Shown here one piece after another: positions 23,660-36,885 of a stretch of 64,000 nt of DNA (the first letter of the stretch is position 1; each line of letters opens with the position of its first letter). The stretch covers positions 6,882,001 through 6,946,000 of the forward strand of contig OX637287.1 of NCBI GenBank assembly GCA_951799445.1, given 5' to 3'. Made by a program: the position numbers and the translations under genes. Under the pieces are notes generated by a model. It did not search any database, was not told where the DNA came from, and saw only the letters and a program-made list of their open reading frames with translations. This DNA is from Pseudisothecium myosuroides. Lineage: Eukaryota; Streptophyta; Bryopsida; Hypnales; Lembophyllaceae.

Positions 23660-25602
23660 TCGTTAGACATTTTGTTTTTCTTTCCAATGCAAATTGAATT
23701 GAATTCATTGAGAATATTTGTTAAAAACTTTAGGAAAACAAATGATCTTTGTTCACAAAATAAGTATCTTTGTATGTAAAACAATTCTTTGTAGGAGATG
23801 GAAATTGTAAAATAGATAGAAACTCCGGTCTTCTAAGAAGGCCAGTGTGAATAAAGTGTCTGTTCATCATGACAATGAGCCAATGTCCACTGGAAATTGT
23901 AACTAGACAACTTCCACATGTTCAGTTGAGCCAACATGAAAGAATGCATTTAGAAATTCATTTATACCCATGGTAGTGTCATTAGAGAGGGCTGGACGTA
24001 AACTAAAAGAAAAGAAAGAAGTGAGTCTATGAAATCACGGCAATTCATGGTTATGCAATTTGCACTAGATTTCACAAAGGCAAGTACATCTAAAATTGAC
24101 CAAATTAGCATTTAACCCTTGAACGCCGGGCTGGTGACCGTGGATATCATCCCTTTTGCAATTGTGTGACATCATCTACTATAAAATATTCAAAAGTGCA
24201 CATTGGAGGTCAAACTACTATTCATGATCTTCCCTTTCCACACAAAATTTCAAGGATGAATAGTTGCAGTTTTGTCCTACATGCAAAGAGTCTTTTGTCA
24301 TTCATCAGCCACAAAATGGCTGCTGCATCGTTCAAGGGTTAAACACAGTTCCTTGTTTAGTTCTTGTTAAGTCTGGATGAGGATTCTACATTCTTTTAAA
24401 ATAAAGTTTTTGGGCAGATTAACAATTTTCAAAGTGCTCATTACAGGTATATGCAAAACCGACTGACCCAAACAGATTCTACCTCATTATCTGCACCAAT
24501 CTGGAAGGAGTCCAAACACCCAAGCAGGAATTCGTGAGTGCAAACATTTGTCATATAGATTGAATTGACATTCTTGTATTGCCTAATCATTCGCCGCAGA
24601 AGAAAATACTTTCTCAAAGATCCGAATGGGTGTTGGAAGTGTCAAAAATCGTTTCTCAATATGTAGATTTCGCAGGCAGTACTCTCAGTGGGATTATTCA
24701 ACTCTGGAGTTGTAAAAAAACTACCGAAACTACAAAATGGTGGTTGTCAAGGGCGATTCCATTTTGGTTGGAAGATCATCAACGCAAAACTCACGCTTTT
24801 TTTGGCCCTGCGTTCGTCGTAAACTGTCCAGGATGAGCTTAATCGCCTCACCATTACCCGAAAAAATCCTACAACACAAGATGGCAAGCTGTGAGTACTA
24901 ACTAGACTATTTAAAAGAGCTTCCATCATAAATCATACAGGTGGGAACAAAAGTGGGAAAAAAATGGAAACAGTGGAATGACTTCGGGCATGGAATTCTC
25001 CAAACTCTCTGGTCTGTGTATCCACTCACCTGTTCTTGGTTCGATACACCTTTAGCAGTTTCTCCTCCGTGTAACTAGACTTTTTGGTGGCAGCACTTGC
25101 CTCCCTGAGGCCAACGCTCACGTCTTCATTCGGCCTCTCGTACTCGTTCGCTAATGTATCCACCAAGGCTTCCTGCAAGTCACAAATTGAGCATAAATCT
25201 AGTATCCCAGATGGTATTCATTGCCGTACTCCAGTGACCATAAATTCAGATACAGTTCTATTGTTAGATGGAAATATAATTCACTACTGTTCGAAAGATT
25301 GGTCTGCATAAAACTAAATGTAACCAAATCAAGGATATTTATTAAATTTTGAGGCCCATCTTGTTTAATAGATTGCAATCTTATTCTCTACAACAAAATA
25401 CCCCTTGCGCATTTAACATAAGAATGGTGTGTAGTGCTCACGAGAGGCTGAGTGGCATCAATCCAGTTGAACAACTGCTCACTTTGACCTTTATTTCGAA
25501 ACCATGTTAATTGCCTTTTGACATAATTCCTGCATCCAATAGAGCCATGATTCAGAGGCCGGTGACTTGTTGCACGTGATCAGAGCTGTCAATGGTGAGT
25601 GA
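23660..25602. repeat. Segmental duplication, copy A (contains the 3' end of IPT9)
   Basis: This block is similar along its length to 35010-36962, in direct orientation about 11.4 kb apart. Shared landmarks in order include TTTTTCTTTC then AATGCAAATTGAAT, GAATGCATTTAGAA, ATGCAAAACCGACTGACCCA, ACTACAAAATGGTGGTTGTC, CTCATCCTGGACAG (minus strand) and CATAATTCCTGCATCCAAT. It covers the last three IPT9 exons and about 1 kb downstream. Copy A is the one joined to the intact gene. Confidence 0.85.
24116..24338. mobile_element. TTAA-flanked MITE (type CCCTTGAACG), 223 bp
   Basis: Ends CCCTTGAACG and CGTTCAAGGG are flanked by TTAA at 24112-24115 and 24339-24342. The duplicate block at 35.38 kb lacks the element and reads GGCATTTTCAACATGGTTCC across the insertion point, an internal empty site. 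Family member of 13729-14179. Confidence 0.9.
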
Positions 25603-28600
25603 TTCAGGCAAGTGACTTACTGCACGCAGGTTGAAATAAAGGACAAAAGTAAGAGACCTGGAGGCTCGTTGGAAAGCTTCTAAGAAAATTAAGAACCGCT
25701 CCTCTGTGGTCACGCCATCCAATTCACGACACTCCATCAAAAACTCCATCGCCTGCGATACTCCACAAAGCAGTCACCACACCGCAACAAAATGCAGGTG
25801 GAAACTACACCACTTATTTCAATTTAAGCTAGAGCTTGAATAGTGCGATTCGCCCGACCACCAGTCTTGGTTTTTAACACTCTAAATAGTGAGAAAATAT
25901 AATACGAAGTAAATTGAATGTGTTGGTATTTATTATTCTAATTTAATTATTGATAAATAAATAATTTTTATGTTTCATTTTATATACTTTTCACGAGTTA
26001 TGGTATATCACTCTAATTCCGGAATGAACAATTTAATAAGCATTTCGTTAAATTCCCACGTAGTCCGCATTTAATGCAGAAGAATTCTCAGATTAGTGCT
26101 GCAACTTGCAGACTCATATCATTTCAAACTTATTGTCAGTTTTCATTGTTCGTACAGGGTGAGTTTCGACTAAGTGGGGACTTGACACTTGGCGTGCACC
26201 TAAATCCGAAACAAGGATAGCATTTACAATATTTACCATGGTCTAACCTCAGGTGCAAACCTGTTGATATCCAATGGATCTTGTAGCTGAACTAGAATTG
26301 GGTTGGAGGCCGGAATCCAGCAATGACGAAGCTTCCTCCAGCAAACCCTCTGAAAGAAGAATGTCCAATACCTGAGACTGACGACTTCAAAGACGATAAC
26401 TGGATAGGGAAGTCTCCACATTCATGATTGTTGATAGCAGCAACTGGAGGTTCTAAAATGACCGAATATAAACAAATCTAAGTTCACGACTACTGAAAAG
26501 CATACCTTGGATCATCTGCTCACACCGTTGGTCTATCTTTCGGTAAAGATCCGGGCGAGGTTGGTAAAGAAAGTAACACTGGAAATCAAAATCCCAGTGC
26601 GAACCTTCGATCGCACTGTCTTGACCATCATTCCTTAAAATCGAAAACGCACTACGAGGTTGACCTGATGTCTGCAGCACGATCACAAGTACATGCGTCA
26701 AAACGGCAGCAAAACTATTTAAATAATGACAACTTCAATTATGTAAGACTTGACTTGCTAAGTGCTAGGTTGACCTGTCCAATTTAAATCAAATCAAACC
26801 AAGTTATCAAAAAGTTTCAAATCTGAAAGCAAGTCTCGGTGGCTAAACGCTTGTCAATAAAATATAGTACAGTACCTTAATAATTTCAAGAGCTCGGCGG
26901 AGTCTGTACCAGTCATTTCTAGCCAAGCTTGGACCAGTGGTCGAATCACCAGCGTCTGCCAGCATGCGCAAACCAGCATCCCATCCTCCACCATCACCAA
27001 TTAACCGGTCAACCTCTTCCTCGACTGCTGCAAACACTTCCTTTGTGGCCTTTGGAGCTCCTACCTTTCCGTTCATGTACCTGAGCCAGTAAGTGTATAG
27101 GTACCTCACTGTTATTACTAAAAAGAAACAAGACCCAGTAATACTTGTGACTTGTCCAAAAGGAACGGACAAGAAAAGGAACAACTCAGTACGATGAAGA
27201 GCACAAATCTCAAACAATAACGTCAAAGATGTTGAATAAGCTTGTTTGCGGCCCCCCACTTCGTCTCACCCCAAGGACTGCATGCACCCTGATGAGGAAC
27301 GTAATAAACATAAACCTACAAAGAAGCATGAAACTCCAATGTGCAAGCGCGAATGGGCAAATTCGAATAGCTTACCAGCGTAAATACATGCCTGTTCCCC
27401 CAACAACAATGGGTACAGACCCTTTTGCCAGTACCAATGCCGTGGCTGCCCTAGCATCATCAAAAAAATATCCAGCGGTGTAGTCTGCAACGACCGCTAT
27501 TGTTCAGATAATGCAATGAACCAAAACTGTACGTGTAAACGGAAATCAGGTACGCACTCAAATGAGAGACAACATAACGTAATCGGTTCATGCGATTGAC
27601 GGTAGTCACATAAAAAATTGTCCCGTGAAGTACATCCACTAAAGCAGGAGACGATACATGACCTTTATACTTTGTCAAAAAACAAAACAAAAAGGGAGGG
27701 AAATATGATATTCTTGCAGAATGACAAACCTTGATAGGGATCGACAATGTCAATAAGATGATGTGGAATTCCCTGCATAAAAGAAGAAGTACCGAGTGAG
27801 CATAACAATACAGCGCCTACAATGACAAGTGACAATGCCCCTTACAAATTCTCAAGGATACTCCAGCAAGCATACATTGAATAGCAACTTGCACTGCTCA
27901 AGTTAATAAACGAGTAAAAGGAACGCATAGGCCCGCTCGCGTTGAACACGTCCAAATCGAACTGCAAAACACATTACCTCGCGCTCATGCACCGGCGTCT
28001 TGGCACTCCCAACATCCAGAGTCCTGTATACCTGCAACGTCAATATCAATATTAGCAATCCATAAAGATCCATTGATTTCAAGCAACACATTCTAACTTC
28101 CATAGCCCCTACAGTAGCAAACTATGACCTGATAAAAAATCACCAGGGTGCGTAGAAGCTATGACCAAACAATAGCCGCTCAAAGTATTCCGACCCCAAG
28201 CTGCTCCCCTCCTTAAACCCTGAACCCTAAACCCTGTGAATATGTTTCGTTTGCATATCCTTAGCTAGCGCGACAAATCTCTAAAAGTTCAATATGTTTC
28301 AAACTGACGGAATAGTTTTGAACACAACGCCGTCTACCTGATACTGTCAAAGCTCAATCAGAAAAAAAAACCCTCACAAAACGAAAATCAACTGAACTAA
28401 AATTCACACAAACGGCCCCGGATTCTTAAGTGCTTTTCCCAGCTAGAATGGATGAAGTGACAGAAGCAAACTCGACCGACACTTCCTCAATCTATTAAGA
28501 AGAGAAAGCCGCAATGTCGCAACCAAATTCGTACACATAAGCACGAAATCTGCAGCCACGCCTGCAAAACCCTGATTACGGTAAGCACAAAATAGGGTGA

Positions 28601-29079
28601 TGTAAGTAGAGAACATTGGCGTGCACCTGGACCGAGTCGGCGCTGATGATCTCTCCACCAAGGCGAGCAGCCAGCGCCAGCGCCAGACGGGTCTTGCCCA
28701 CTCCAGTCGGACCAGCAATGATCACGATCCTTCCCTTTCGATCCTTCACATCCTCATCCCCAGGTGACGGCAGTGAATTCTCCATTGCCGCCACCGTCTC
28801 TGCTGCTGTCAAAATTGTCTCACCAAAACAAGCTCCGTGAGCTCTCCGTTTCCAACAAGCTCTCCAATCCGGGGTACCACGTGTATCAAGCAACGAGGTG
28901 CAAAATCCAACTCTGCAGAACGGAAGGAGAATCCTCGAAGAATCGCTAAACCACGTTGGCGTCCATTGAAAATTGAGAAATGTAGGAAGAGAATTGTGTG
29001 CGGCGGGGAAGGAAGAGACGGAACGCAAGAAGTTCAACCCGCCCATGCAAGTGCACGGAGCAGCACGGGGCGACCACAT
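24730..29079 (-). CDS. IPT9: tRNA dimethylallyltransferase, IPT9 type, 11 exons, 527 aa
   Basis: Transfers a dimethylallyl group to N6 of A37 in tRNAs reading U-starting codons; tRNA breakdown then yields cis-zeatin cytokinins. Exons (minus): 29079-28627, 28031-27978, 27772-27730, 27484-27376, 27080-26876, 26671-26506, 26349-26261, 25752-25658, 25529-25442, 25172-25030, 24868-24730, all with GT-AG borders and unbroken phase. Seen: P-loop GPTGVGKT (about 123-130), the ISADSVQVYRTLDVGSAK region, HHLIDIVDPYQDYT, VVGGTGMYLRW, NDWYRLRRALEIIK, YRKIDQRCEQMI, PNSSSATRSIGYQQAMEFL and KRQLTWFR. The inserted RNDWYRLRR and FLYQPRPDLYRKID blocks match Arabidopsis IPT9 rather than IPT2, and no C-terminal C2H2 finger is seen. 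I start at the ATG at 29079; the upstream frame opens with TTG. About 98 residues precede a second ATG at 28785 and look like an organelle transit peptide. Its 3' end is duplicated at 35-37 kb. Confidence 0.95.
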
Positions 29080-31424
29080 GTGATCGGCAAACCCTAATTG
29101 CAAGAGCAGGCGCTAACTTCCAATTCGAGCTCTTGAGGCAGTGGAACTCATTCTACTGATTGCCGGCATTCCTGTACTTTGATGCAAATTCTAAGATTTA
29201 GGACTAGTTCGGGATTCTGGCGTGCTCATATCAAAACCGAATATTTAAATCTTCTCGGAAGACAAAAGTTCGGAGATGCTGGAAATAGAAAATACCCACA
29301 AGATTCTTTTCTTTCCATTTCGAAAAGAAAATTGAAAGAATGATTCCCCAATAATTTCGACATCCATTTTTGTAAACATATTTTCAGCCGAAGGTGGTAC
29401 CCAGGTATGAGAATAATAAGTGTCACGAACAACGCAAAAGGTTTATCTAACGGCAATGTGGTCATCTAACGGCAACGCCTCAAGACAGGAGGCGATCGGA
29501 CGGCTGGCGGGATAGGAAGAGTGTGTCCAATGCAGAGGAAGAAGAATGCAGAGGAAGAGCTGCGAGTCTGCGACAGCGCTACAGCCAAGGACAAGCTGCA
29601 CAGCATCCTCTGCTTTTGTTGCCACAGTGGACGCAGTCACAGTTCGCATCTCTTTGCTCATTCTGAGGTTTTGCTATTCTCTTCTCGTATCTTTTCAATC
29701 TTTTCTTCGATTTTTATAGTCAGTTCCCTTGCTGGGAGTGCAGTTCGGTTGTGATCCTTTTGGCGACGATGTCTTGGTGTTGGTAGTCTATTGAGGGACG
29801 GGATTGCGAGAAACGAGCGGCCGAAGGACTTCGCTGGCCAGGTCGGTGTGCGAGTTGCGCTACTGTAGTCGACTGAATTTCAATCTTTTTGCCCGTGCCA
29901 ATGTTCCTCCGTCGTCCTCTCAATTATTGGTTCAATGCCAGCACCAAAAGGCTAGCCTATGGAAAAATCGTCCTATGATTTGGAAATGTTGAGGGCATAG
30001 GAGGTTGTCTTGCTTGCGAGAGTGTGGCTCTCTGCTCTTTTAGTCTGATGTGGTTTGGAAACGAATCCTTTGCTTGCTTTGTACATGTCTACTGGTATCT
30101 CTTTGTGAAGCTTATGTTTGCCTGACAGCTCTGGAGGTTTACAAGGTAACTCTATCTTTATGGAGACCAGTGGCATGCTGTTTGAGTAGAAAAGCTTTTC
30201 GCTCCTGTTCTAGGAACCATTAATGCCATCGTCTGTTGTCGGCTATAGTGTAGTGTGTATGTGAGGCATAGAATCTCTCGGTTGGATTGGTGTGTTTTGT
30301 TGCTGTTCTTACCGTGGAAAAGAACCTTGACTCGTGCTATGATTGAACCAATCGATTACGTGATCCTATCAGATCAAGTTGTCTTGAATCTCAGAGTTAT
30401 GAATGAGTACATTTTGCTAGCTCTCAGCACTATTTATTTGATGAAAATGGACAGTTCGAGCGGCAGAACCGTTCAGTTGCTCAATCTCAGGATAGTTTGA
30501 GGTGCAAGGGCTTCAATTCAGGGTTATATGAGTGTCAAGAATCCTCCTTGTGACCTAGTAACATCAGTGCGTACGCGGTGAAATTTCCATACCGAGGCAT
30601 ATAGGAATGTACAGCAGTGCCTTCGACTTCTCGCCGTTTATCAGTGGCGGTTATTTTCTGAAGGTGGTCAGAGTTTGTGTTCTACATCATGAGACTTATT
30701 TATTGTCGCTGAGGTCGGCATGATTTCCTTAAATTCATAAGCCAGGTATCACTCGTAGTTGTTAGATATTGTTTTTTAAAACGTGGTATTCGTATCTCAG
30801 ATGCGAGTTTTAGCATCATGATTTACTGATGGTTCTGATTTCTGCGACTTTTTTTGTGAAGCCCTCGATGTATTTCCTCTGGTTCTGCTCGAGTGCCGTA
30901 CTGCCTCAACATCGTGTTAATTACTTATCTGCCGTCCCATTTTAATCATATAATTATCACTGGACACTTAAGTGTTCAGTTGTATGAAGGTCATGAAGAT
31001 GTCTCGATCATCAACGATTGAAAGGAACGGATGCCAGAGAATTTGAATGTTTTGTAGAGACCAGATCCTTCCTCCCAAAATATGACTCTAGTCTCGTATG
31101 TGGCCAATACTGTTGACCACAACATCACCACTTCGTGCTTTAATCAATCCTTAAGAGGGTTTCACTGAGAATGCACGCAAATTAGACTCCGTCTAGTTAC
31201 CCATGGGTGGTGGCATGGAGACCAGTCATTGTAGGCATCTTTTTTCCATGGGACTTCTTGATCTCCTGATCGATTCTATGCTTCTTAATCCTTACTTGAT
31301 TGCACGCAGGTTTCTGTTGCTTGACCTATCAGCTCCACCACACTTCGGGTGGATTGCTTTCCTATTTTGCGACCAAGCAGAAGAATTTGTCAAATTGTAC
31401 TAGGTGACCTCATTCTCTTGAAAG
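29080..31424. promoter_or_regulatory. Shared upstream region of IPT9 (minus) and tetraspanin (plus)
   Basis: The two genes diverge from this 2.3-kb spacer. No coding frame is supported. The tetraspanin side contains a pyrimidine-rich stretch ending in an acceptor-like GATTGCACGCAG near 31310, so a 5' UTR intron is possible; neither transcription start can be placed. Confidence 0.4.
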
Positions 31425-34400
31425 ATGGCCGATGACCTTTTGAAGGTCGAGCGACCTTATGTTAGTCACTCAGCGGGTTTCGTCAAGTGGATCAACGTTC
31501 TGGCTGTGGTGAGTCGAAGATACCTTCAGTTTTCGGTTCACAATCATGCATAGAATTGCACATTTTATTGTGAGCAGAGCGCGTCTTGCCAGGATATCTT
31601 GCATGACCATGAATTTCAGCACCACAGTGCGAGTCTAAGCTGAGGAAGCCTGAGGAGAATATCTAACCTAGCCAATTATTATTCGCTAATTACATCCACG
31701 ATTGTCAGGGCTTGGTCAAGTTGGTGGCATCTGTGTTTATTAGGGCATTGATCTTGACAATGAGTATCTGGTATCTCAATGACAAATAACTTTGGTGTGT
31801 GAATAATTGCAGTTGCTTTCACTAGCCCTTATAGGTCTAGGCATATGGCTTGCAACAAGACCCGGCGATTGTGAGAAGTATGCGACAATACCAGTTTTCC
31901 TGATTGGTGCCTTCTTCTTACTCGTGTAAGTTCCTCATTGGTTCGGTCTTCAATATTGTGTGATTTCTGCTTTGGCACTCTACTTCTGCTGACTTGGAGC
32001 TTTCGTGCCATTCTATGCTTGGAAAACTCATGTATTTGCCCATCTTTGAAGTTTTGATTCAGGTCGACTAAGACATTGGTCACCAGTCGTCTAGTGGCCA
32101 TTTCATGAGCAAAGACTGCCATTATTGAACTTGACCTTATCTTTGCTGGTAAATGTTTCTCCTCCGTCTTATTTAATCTCACTGGGAAATGATTTGTGTG
32201 TGCAGATCGGTTTTGGGTCTTTTCGGAGCCTGGTTCCTACTTGTGCCTATCCTATACACCGTATCCTTCTTGACGATGGGAACTCCGGTTTTGTGTTGTG
32301 GTTTTAAAGACAATATAGGTTCTTCTGCTAGATGCGCATTTCTTGCGGACTTAGATTCTGTGTTATGGTTGCAGAGGCTTATGAAAACTTGATTGGATAT
32401 TTCCTTGACCGACGGTTACGTCAGTATCTGGTGTTGACATTCGTGATAGTCGTTGGATTTTTGGTTTTGTCAATATTCATGTGAGTTTCTTCGTACCTTT
32501 CGGTACAATGAAAAATTGGTCTATGTTTTATTTGGCATGGGATGTTGCTGTTTCATGTGATAGGAAATTAGTATGTGACGCGATTTAGTAGCTTAGGTTG
32601 TGATGAGCATTTTTTGGGCCAAGCCTTGTCTACTATTTTCAATCATTCTGATTAGAGGTAGAATTGCTTAGAAAGGTCAACTGCCTTCGGCAATATTGAG
32701 CACAATTTTAGACCTTTTGCTGTGCTGAGTTCATCAGTGCACAATGACCTTCAGGGTCGGTCATAGCAGCACTTTGATATGTGTATCTCGGTGTTTCAGA
32801 TTCGTAGTAACGAGTCAAGGAGGAGGGCATCGCGTTGCTGGGCAGACGTAAGTGCTCGCATTTTCTTTAGCTTAGAATCGTTAATGAACGAATAAGAGTA
32901 AATGTGTAGGATCAAGTTAAAGAATGTATGAAGTAGCATTGAAATCTGGACAGTCTTGTGCTGGCTGGGTTGCATTATCTAGCGACTTTTGATGCGATCA
33001 TCCCCTAGACTTAATTAATCAACATGTGAACCTGGAATGCAGCTTTAAGGAGTACAGGTTGAGTTCATACTCAGACTACGTACAAGACAGGGTATCTCAT
33101 TTTCCCTTTCGTCTCATGGAGTTTTACCAGGGATCCTCGTTTGTCCATTGTAGTTTTGTGCAAGCTTTTTAAAGGAAATTCTCCATTTTATAGTAGCTTC
33201 TAGATCGTTGCAGGTGGTTACAAATTCCTGGAAGATTGATAATCCTGTCTTCTCTTCATTTGTGAAACTTGTTCGGGGAAATTATTTCAAGGCCACCCTT
33301 TGAACGGTATTTATTTGATCGCTGTTTCTTGTGCATTTACAGCTAAACAAGGCTTCAAATTGGAACCACCTGAAGGCTGTTATTGCGGCAAGCGACAACT
33401 GCGAAAAGTTTTATGAAGTCTCGGTATGTCCCTCACTTTTTCTGTTGTATCTATGTATTATTTGTGTTACGGACATGCTGCTGAGATACCTTGGGGTATG
33501 CTGATGGTGAGCATGCCTTCTGGATTCTCAGTGCTATCAGAGTCACTTATCACTAATTGGGATCTTGAATTGGTGTTTTCGTTTTTTCTTTGATCTCAAA
33601 TCTAAGACATGTAAGTTGGAAGGGCAGCCATGAAGTGATTCGAGAGTATTATAGATCGAGGGCTTCCCTAACTTTTCTAAATTTTCCTGTTTGATGGTTG
33701 CAGCCAATGAATTATCCCTACTCTGACTTCAATCCGATCCAGTCTGGCTGCTGTCGTCCACCTGCGGAGTAAGAAATAGAGCACCTTTTTACTTTTCTCT
33801 GTCACCTCTCGTCTATTTTTCTGAAACATGTTTACAATTGCATGCCACTTGATGGTTGTTATTATTCCACTGGCGATATTGGGACGCCTATATTACGAGT
33901 TCTCGTCATGGTGTCTTACTAGTTCAGCTGATAACTGCCAGTTTAGTGTTGTTCAATTCAGACAGTTCGCAACTTGCATTGTTTCATGGTCGGCGTATCC
34001 CTGTTTTCATGCGTTGGCTTGTGAAAATGTTGCTTTCTGGGTTGTGATGGTGGATTCTAGACCTTGTAGTGAGGTGACACAAATCTCATTGTTTTTGGCT
34101 CATCTGATGCAGATGCGGCTATTCTATGACTGCTAACGGTACTTTTGCTACAACGTCGGTGCCTCTGTCCGCGAACCCGGATTGCACTAGATACTCTAAC
34201 GATGACTCCATAAAGTGCTACGATTGTGATTCTTGCAAGTACGTTTGTCTTAAAGCTCAAGTTTTGTCTACAGTCTGCTATGGTGATCCCTTTTCTGCAC
34301 CTCGGAAGAGCCTGCAGAATGTTTTTCTTTTTTTTCATGAACCTCATACTGTGCAGTTTTTTTGGTGCCCTGCCTAATCCATGTGAAAGCAAGCCAACTC

Positions 34401-34921
34401 TTTGATATCTGTCTGGTCCTTGAATTTGCTGTGACGGGTTTGCCACTATGCTCATTCTGAATGACTTGGTACGCAGGGGTGGAGTGGCGCAAGATTTAAA
34501 GAAAACCGGCCGAATTGCAGGCATTGTTACTCTAGTGATTTTTTTAATACTCGTAAGTAATTGATTTCAGCAGTTTTTTCTCTTTCAATTTCCTTGAAAG
34601 CAAGCAAGAAATGAGTCTTTTCAAATTCGATTTTGATGCTGGGTTGACATGTTTGTATGCCTGGACTCAATACTCAATACTCAATACTGAGCTTCAGCGT
34701 CGGAATCTCTCGGACGAGGATTCTTGTGTTGAGTTATTTTCTTGGATGATAAATGGTATAAGTGGAAGGAATAGCAAAATATTCTTGAAGAATGATCTGT
34801 TGTTACTTCCCTTCAATATTCCTCTGAAACATCTTGCGTGTTGTTGCACAGGTGGTGATTTTGGTACTGGCTTGTCACGCGGGGCACAGAGTTGCAAGGC
34901 GGGACTGGAGTAGAGTGTAAC
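31425..34921 (+). CDS. Tetraspanin-like protein, about 11 exons
   Basis: Four-pass membrane protein that organises plasma-membrane microdomains in plants. Supported exons: 31425-31508, 31813-31925, 32206-32260 (end uncertain), about 32374-32480, 32800-32847, 33043-33091, 33343-33423, 33704-33768, 34113-34238, 34477-34552, 34853-34921; from exon 4 to the stop the phase is continuous. TM1 is ALIGLGIWLA, TM2 VFLIGAFFLLVSVLGLFGAW, TM3 LVLTFVIVVGFLVLSIF, and TM4 IVTLVIFLILVVILVLACH. The large extracellular loop has the plant signature SGCCRPPAECGYS and later CYDCDSCKGGVAQDLKK. The short inner loop between TM2 and TM3 is unusual: exon 3 lacks the usual GACYRN segment and its junction to AEAYENLIGYFLDRRLRQY does not keep frame with the obvious splice sites. 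A short C-terminal tail ends RRDWSRV. Start chosen at MADDLLKVERP, the first ATG before TM1. Confidence 0.88.
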
Positions 34922-35773
34922 GATTAAATGCTTTTCAGCTAACAACTCACACCCAGAAGGGACTCGACATAGTATTCCGTCTTCTCCATCTTCTCCATCT
35001 TCTCCATCTTTCGTAATCGTTTGATGATCTCAATTTCATTTTTCTTTCTAATGCAAATTGAATCATTAAGAGTATAGATGACAAGTTATAGGAACCCCTA
35101 AATATCTTTGTGCACGTGAGAATTTTCTTTGTAGGGGATTGTAAATTTGTAATTGTAAAGACAACTTCCACATGTCTGGTTATGACAAACATGTAAGAAT
35201 GCATTTAGAAGCGCATTCATACTCGTGGTAGTGATTAGAGAGGATTGAACGTAAACTGAAAGAAAAGAAAGACATGAGTCTCTTGTGTCCATGAAATCAG
35301 GGCACTGCTTGGTTTATGAAGTTTGCACTGGATTCCACTACGGCAACTGCACCTAAAATTGACCAAATAGGCATTTTCAACATGGTTCCTTGTTTAGTTT
35401 TTGTTGGGCCTAGAAGGGGATTTTAGATTCTTATATATATGTTTTGAACACCGTACAAATATAAATTATCAATTTTTAAGTGCTACTTATATGTATATGC
35501 AAAACCGACTGACCCAAACAGATTCTACCTCATTATCTGTACCAATCTGGACGGATTCCAAGCACCCAAGCAGGAGTTCGCAGGAATTCGTGGGCAAACA
35601 TTTGTCATATACCGGTAGATTGAAATGTCTTTCTTGTTTTGCCTAGTCATTAGCCGCAGAAGAAAATACTTTCTCAAAGATCAGAATGGGTGTTGGAACT
35701 GTCAACAATCGTTTCTCAGGCAGTACTCTCTGTGGGATTATTGAACTTTGGAGTTGTAAAAAAACTACCGAAA

Positions 35774-36885
35774 CTACAAAATGGTGGTTGTCAAGGGCGA
35801 TTCCATTTTCGTTGGAAGATCATCAACGCAAAACACACGCTTATTCTGGCACTGCGTTCGTCGTATACTGTCCAGGATGAGCTTAATCGCCTCACCATTA
35901 CCCGAAAAAATCCTACAACACATGATGGCGAGGTGTGAGTGCTAACTGGACTATTGAAAAGAGCTTCCATCGTAAACCATACAAGTGGGAAAAAAATGGA
36001 AACAGTGGAATGACTTCGAGTATGAAGATCTCAAAATTCTCTGGTCTGTGTATCCTCTCACCTGTTCTTGGTTCGACACACCTTTAGCAATTTTTCCTCC
36101 CTGTAACTAGAGTCTTTGGTGGCAGCACTTGCCTCCCTGAGGCCAACACTCACGACTTCATTGGGCCTCTCGCACTCGTTCGCTACTGTATCCACACCAT
36201 GGCTTCCTGCAAGAGTCATATATTGAGCATTAACCCCTAAATGCCCAAGACCTTTTCTGAGCTTCTTGGAATTTGCTCTAAATTGGACAAAAAGTGAACA
36301 TTTTGATAAGTGTATCAATTTTTGTTGGTACAAATTCTAATGAGACATATTAGAGATCACATGAAAAAGAAAACACAACAATATCACTTATGGATTGAAA
36401 GACTATAATGTTTGATCACAAGGTGTGAAATTGCAAAAGTGATGTAGAGTCTTGCAATCCTCTTTTCACATGTCAAATCTAAAATTGAGGTTACCAAAAA
36501 AATATGAGGGAAAAGGACATAATATGCATAACTTTAATCAATTTACAACTTTTCAAATTTTACTCTATAAGATTCTTAAATGATTTCTAATGTGATTTTT
36601 CTCCAAGGTCTAGTGTATTAAATGAGACTCATTTCCAAAAGCCCTCAACATTAGAAAATCAAGATTTGCAATGGACACCCTTGCACAAAATCATCAATAG
36701 AAAAATCATAGTCTTTCATTTTCAAAATCAATTTATTATGCTAAAACTAGACTTCCAAATGAATTTGTCTAAAAAAACTACTAAAATTTTTAACTTAGTA
36801 AGGTTTTGTTTAACTTCAAAGTTTTATCAATACCAGAATTTGGGGGCTCGGGCATCTAGGAGATAATTGCCTTTTGACATAATTC
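35774..36885 (-). pseudogene. IPT9 3'-end pseudogene (exons 9 partial, 10, 11)
   Basis: Minus strand. The exon 11 equivalent reads the same RIFSGNGEAIKLILDS frame and stops at 35774. The exon 10 equivalent keeps NEVVSVGLREASAATK but has a 2-nt insertion near its start that shifts frame. Exon 9 is cut after the first few codons by the TTAA element at 36234-36862. There is no upstream gene, so it cannot make enzyme. Its sequence is close enough to the real gene to complicate mapping of short RNA reads. Confidence 0.85.
36234..36862. mobile_element. TTAA-type TIR element in copy B, 629 bp
   Basis: Left end TTAA-CCCCTAAATGCCC; right end GGGCATCTAGGAG-ATAA. The 13-bp TIR has two mismatches and the right target copy is ATAA, one base from TTAA. 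AT-rich, non-coding. The insertion is accompanied by loss of about 310 bp present in copy A (25197-25506). Confidence 0.7.

Noticed and set aside
24579..24836. Plus-strand frame conserved in both duplicate blocks (also 35686-35880)
   Set aside because: Conservation comes from the segmental duplication and the antisense IPT9 exon 11, not from a gene on this strand.
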